Positions 63,114 to 64,000 of a DNA stretch of 64,000 nt are shown here, one piece after another. Location of the stretch: positions 1 to 64,000 of the forward strand of contig NZ_VZRB01000031.1 of NCBI RefSeq assembly GCF_008806595.1. Reading direction: 5' to 3'. Numbering within the stretch: position 1 is the first letter of the stretch; every line of letters begins with the position of its first letter. A program made the translations under genes and the position numbers. The stretch is from Streptomyces luteolifulvus (GTDB taxonomy: Bacteria > Actinomycetota > Actinomycetes > Streptomycetales > Streptomycetaceae). The notes under the pieces are model-generated. The model saw nothing but the letters and a program-made list of their open reading frames with translations. It had not been told where the DNA came from and made no database searches.

Positions 63114-64000
63114 ATGGACTGGTCGGTCGTCTTCTCCGACGCGCTGCGGTCCGGCATCGGTCCCATCGCCGCCGTCTACGCGCTCGCCGCGATGGGGCTG
63201 AACCTGCACTTCGGCTACACCGGCCTGCTCAACTTCGGCCAGGTCGGCTTCATGCTGGTGGGCGGCTACGGGCTGGCGGTCACGGTGGCGACGTACGACG
63301 GTTCCATGTGGCTCGGGGTCCTGGCCGGACTCGCCTGCGCCGTCGTGCTGGCGCTCCTGCTGGGTGTTCCCACGCTGCGGCTGCGGGCCGACTACCTCGC
63401 GATCACCACGATCGCCGCGGGGGAGACGCTCAGGCTGTTCTACCGCTCCACCTGGGCGGAGGACGTCACCGGCGGGGTGTTCGGCCTCCAGAGGTTCGCG
63501 AGCGACTTCTACGACCTCAGTCCCATACCGCGGGGCTCCTACGGGGTGTGGCTGGTGGAGTTCAACTCCCGGGACCTGTGGGTGATGATCGTCGGATGGG
63601 CGCTGGTGGTCCTCACGGGCGCACTGCTCGCCCTGCTGGTGCACAGTCCCTGGGGCCGGGTCATCCGCTCCATCCGTGACGACGAGCACGCCCCCCGCAG
63701 CCTCGGCAAGAACGTCTACGCGTACAAGATGCAGAGCCTCGTGCTGGGCGGAGTGATCGGGGCGGTCGCGGGCATGCTCCAGGCCATCCAGGTGCAGTCG
63801 GTCAGCCCCGACAGCTTCGATCCGGCCGTCACCTTCTTCCTGTACACGCTGCTCGTGCTGGGAGGCGCCGGGCGGATACTGGGACCGGTGATCGGCTCGA
63901 TCCTGTTCTGGTTCGTGCTCACCTTCCTCGACAGCGCGCTGCGGCAGGCCATCGACGCCGGGTACATCTCGCCCGACGTCATCAGCACGTCCGAGATCGG
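63114..64000 (+). CDS. livM: Branched-chain amino-acid type ABC permease LivM (cut by the window edge)
   Basis: The first ~295 residues of a LivM-family permease, open to the end of the window. The start MDWSVVFSDALRSGIG lies after GGGGGTGGG. Family features are GLNLHFGYTGLLNFGQVGFMLVGGYG near residue 25 and, in the cytoplasmic loop, WGRVIRSIRDDEHAPRSLGKNVYAYKMQSLVLGG near 195. Further membrane segments lead to GGAGRILGPVIGS near 250. It partners with LivH; the ATPase genes presumably follow to the right. Confidence 0.9.
   Translation, partial: MDWSVVFSDALRSGIGPIAAVYALAAMGLNLHFGYTGLLNFGQVGFMLVGGYGLAVTVATYDGSMWLGVLAGLACAVVLALLLGVPTLRLRADYLAITTIAAGETLRLFYRSTWAEDVTGGVFGLQRFASDFYDLSPIPRGSYGVWLVEFNSRDLWVMIVGWALVVLTGALLALLVHSPWGRVIRSIRDDEHAPRSLGKNVYAYKMQSLVLGGVIGAVAGMLQAIQVQSVSPDSFDPAVTFFLYTLLVLGGAGRILGPVIGSILFWFVLTFLDSALRQAIDAGYISPDVISTSEI

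Noticed and set aside
62085..63689. A - strand open frame opposite livH/livM rich in Asp, Gln and His
   Set aside because: Shadow of membrane-protein codons; no recognisable protein.

Overview
The window is very GC-rich, strongly actinobacterial DNA, almost certainly from a Streptomyces. The evidence is the codon use, a complete conservon (cvnABCD) operon, a GPP34 protein, Streptomyces-style tdh-kbl genes and a large modular type I polyketide synthase (PKS). The left 38 kb is a secondary-metabolite cluster cut off at its left edge. The remaining 26 kb is ordinary chromosomal content: nitrogen-oxide defence, cobalamin salvage, a G-protein signalling operon, threonine breakdown, a tRNA and two ABC transporters.

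Positions 1-38180, all on the + strand, hold the 3' end of one PKS gene and three complete ones (3060-8159, 8196-23960, 23957-35260). Together they encode seven consecutive modules ending in a thioesterase. In order, the modules are KS-AT-DH-ACP (no KR), KS-AT-KR(A-type)-ACP, then five KS-AT-DH-KR-ACP modules, the first methylmalonyl-specific by its YASH motif and the others malonyl-specific by HAFH. No ER domain is present. Read literally, this builds R-CO-CH2-CH(OH)-CH2-CH=C(CH3)-(CH=CH)4-CO-, a methylated conjugated pentaene carboxyl end. A 100-residue orphan protein, a proline-iminopeptidase-like amide hydrolase (VinJ type) and a stand-alone adenylating enzyme (VinM/VinN type) follow as an apparent operon. 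That trio, minus the small protein, is the signature of beta-amino-acid-primed polyene macrolactams such as vicenistatin. The starter-unit biosynthesis genes, loading acyltransferase and discrete ACP must lie to the left of the window. The PKS DNA is mosaic: five near-identical KS(end)-AT-linker blocks recur, and short in-frame tandem repeats have expanded in the DH/AT-KR linkers.

Positions 38245-43398 (- strand) hold a long nitronate monooxygenase, a quinol-dependent nitric oxide reductase, a small membrane protein and a winged-helix regulator with three C-terminal cysteines. They read as a module that converts nitroalkane nitronates and disposes of the resulting NO. Next to it a cobalamin riboswitch (about 43544-43765) precedes cobT.

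Positions 45475-49641 carry cvnA-cvnB-cvnC-cvnD and a GAF-domain gene. After a convergent GPP34 gene come tdh-kbl with a LysR gene, an XRE-cupin regulator with a palindrome over its start codon, a GNAT acetyltransferase, an MmcQ/YjbR protein and tRNA-Pro(GGG) with a terminator. Then comes a NarL-type regulator whose receiver domain has lost its phosphorylation residues (- strand). It is followed by a four-gene trehalose/maltose-type ABC importer, a peptidoglycan amidase without signal peptide (- strand), and the start of a branched-chain amino-acid type ABC importer (livH, livM cut by the right edge).
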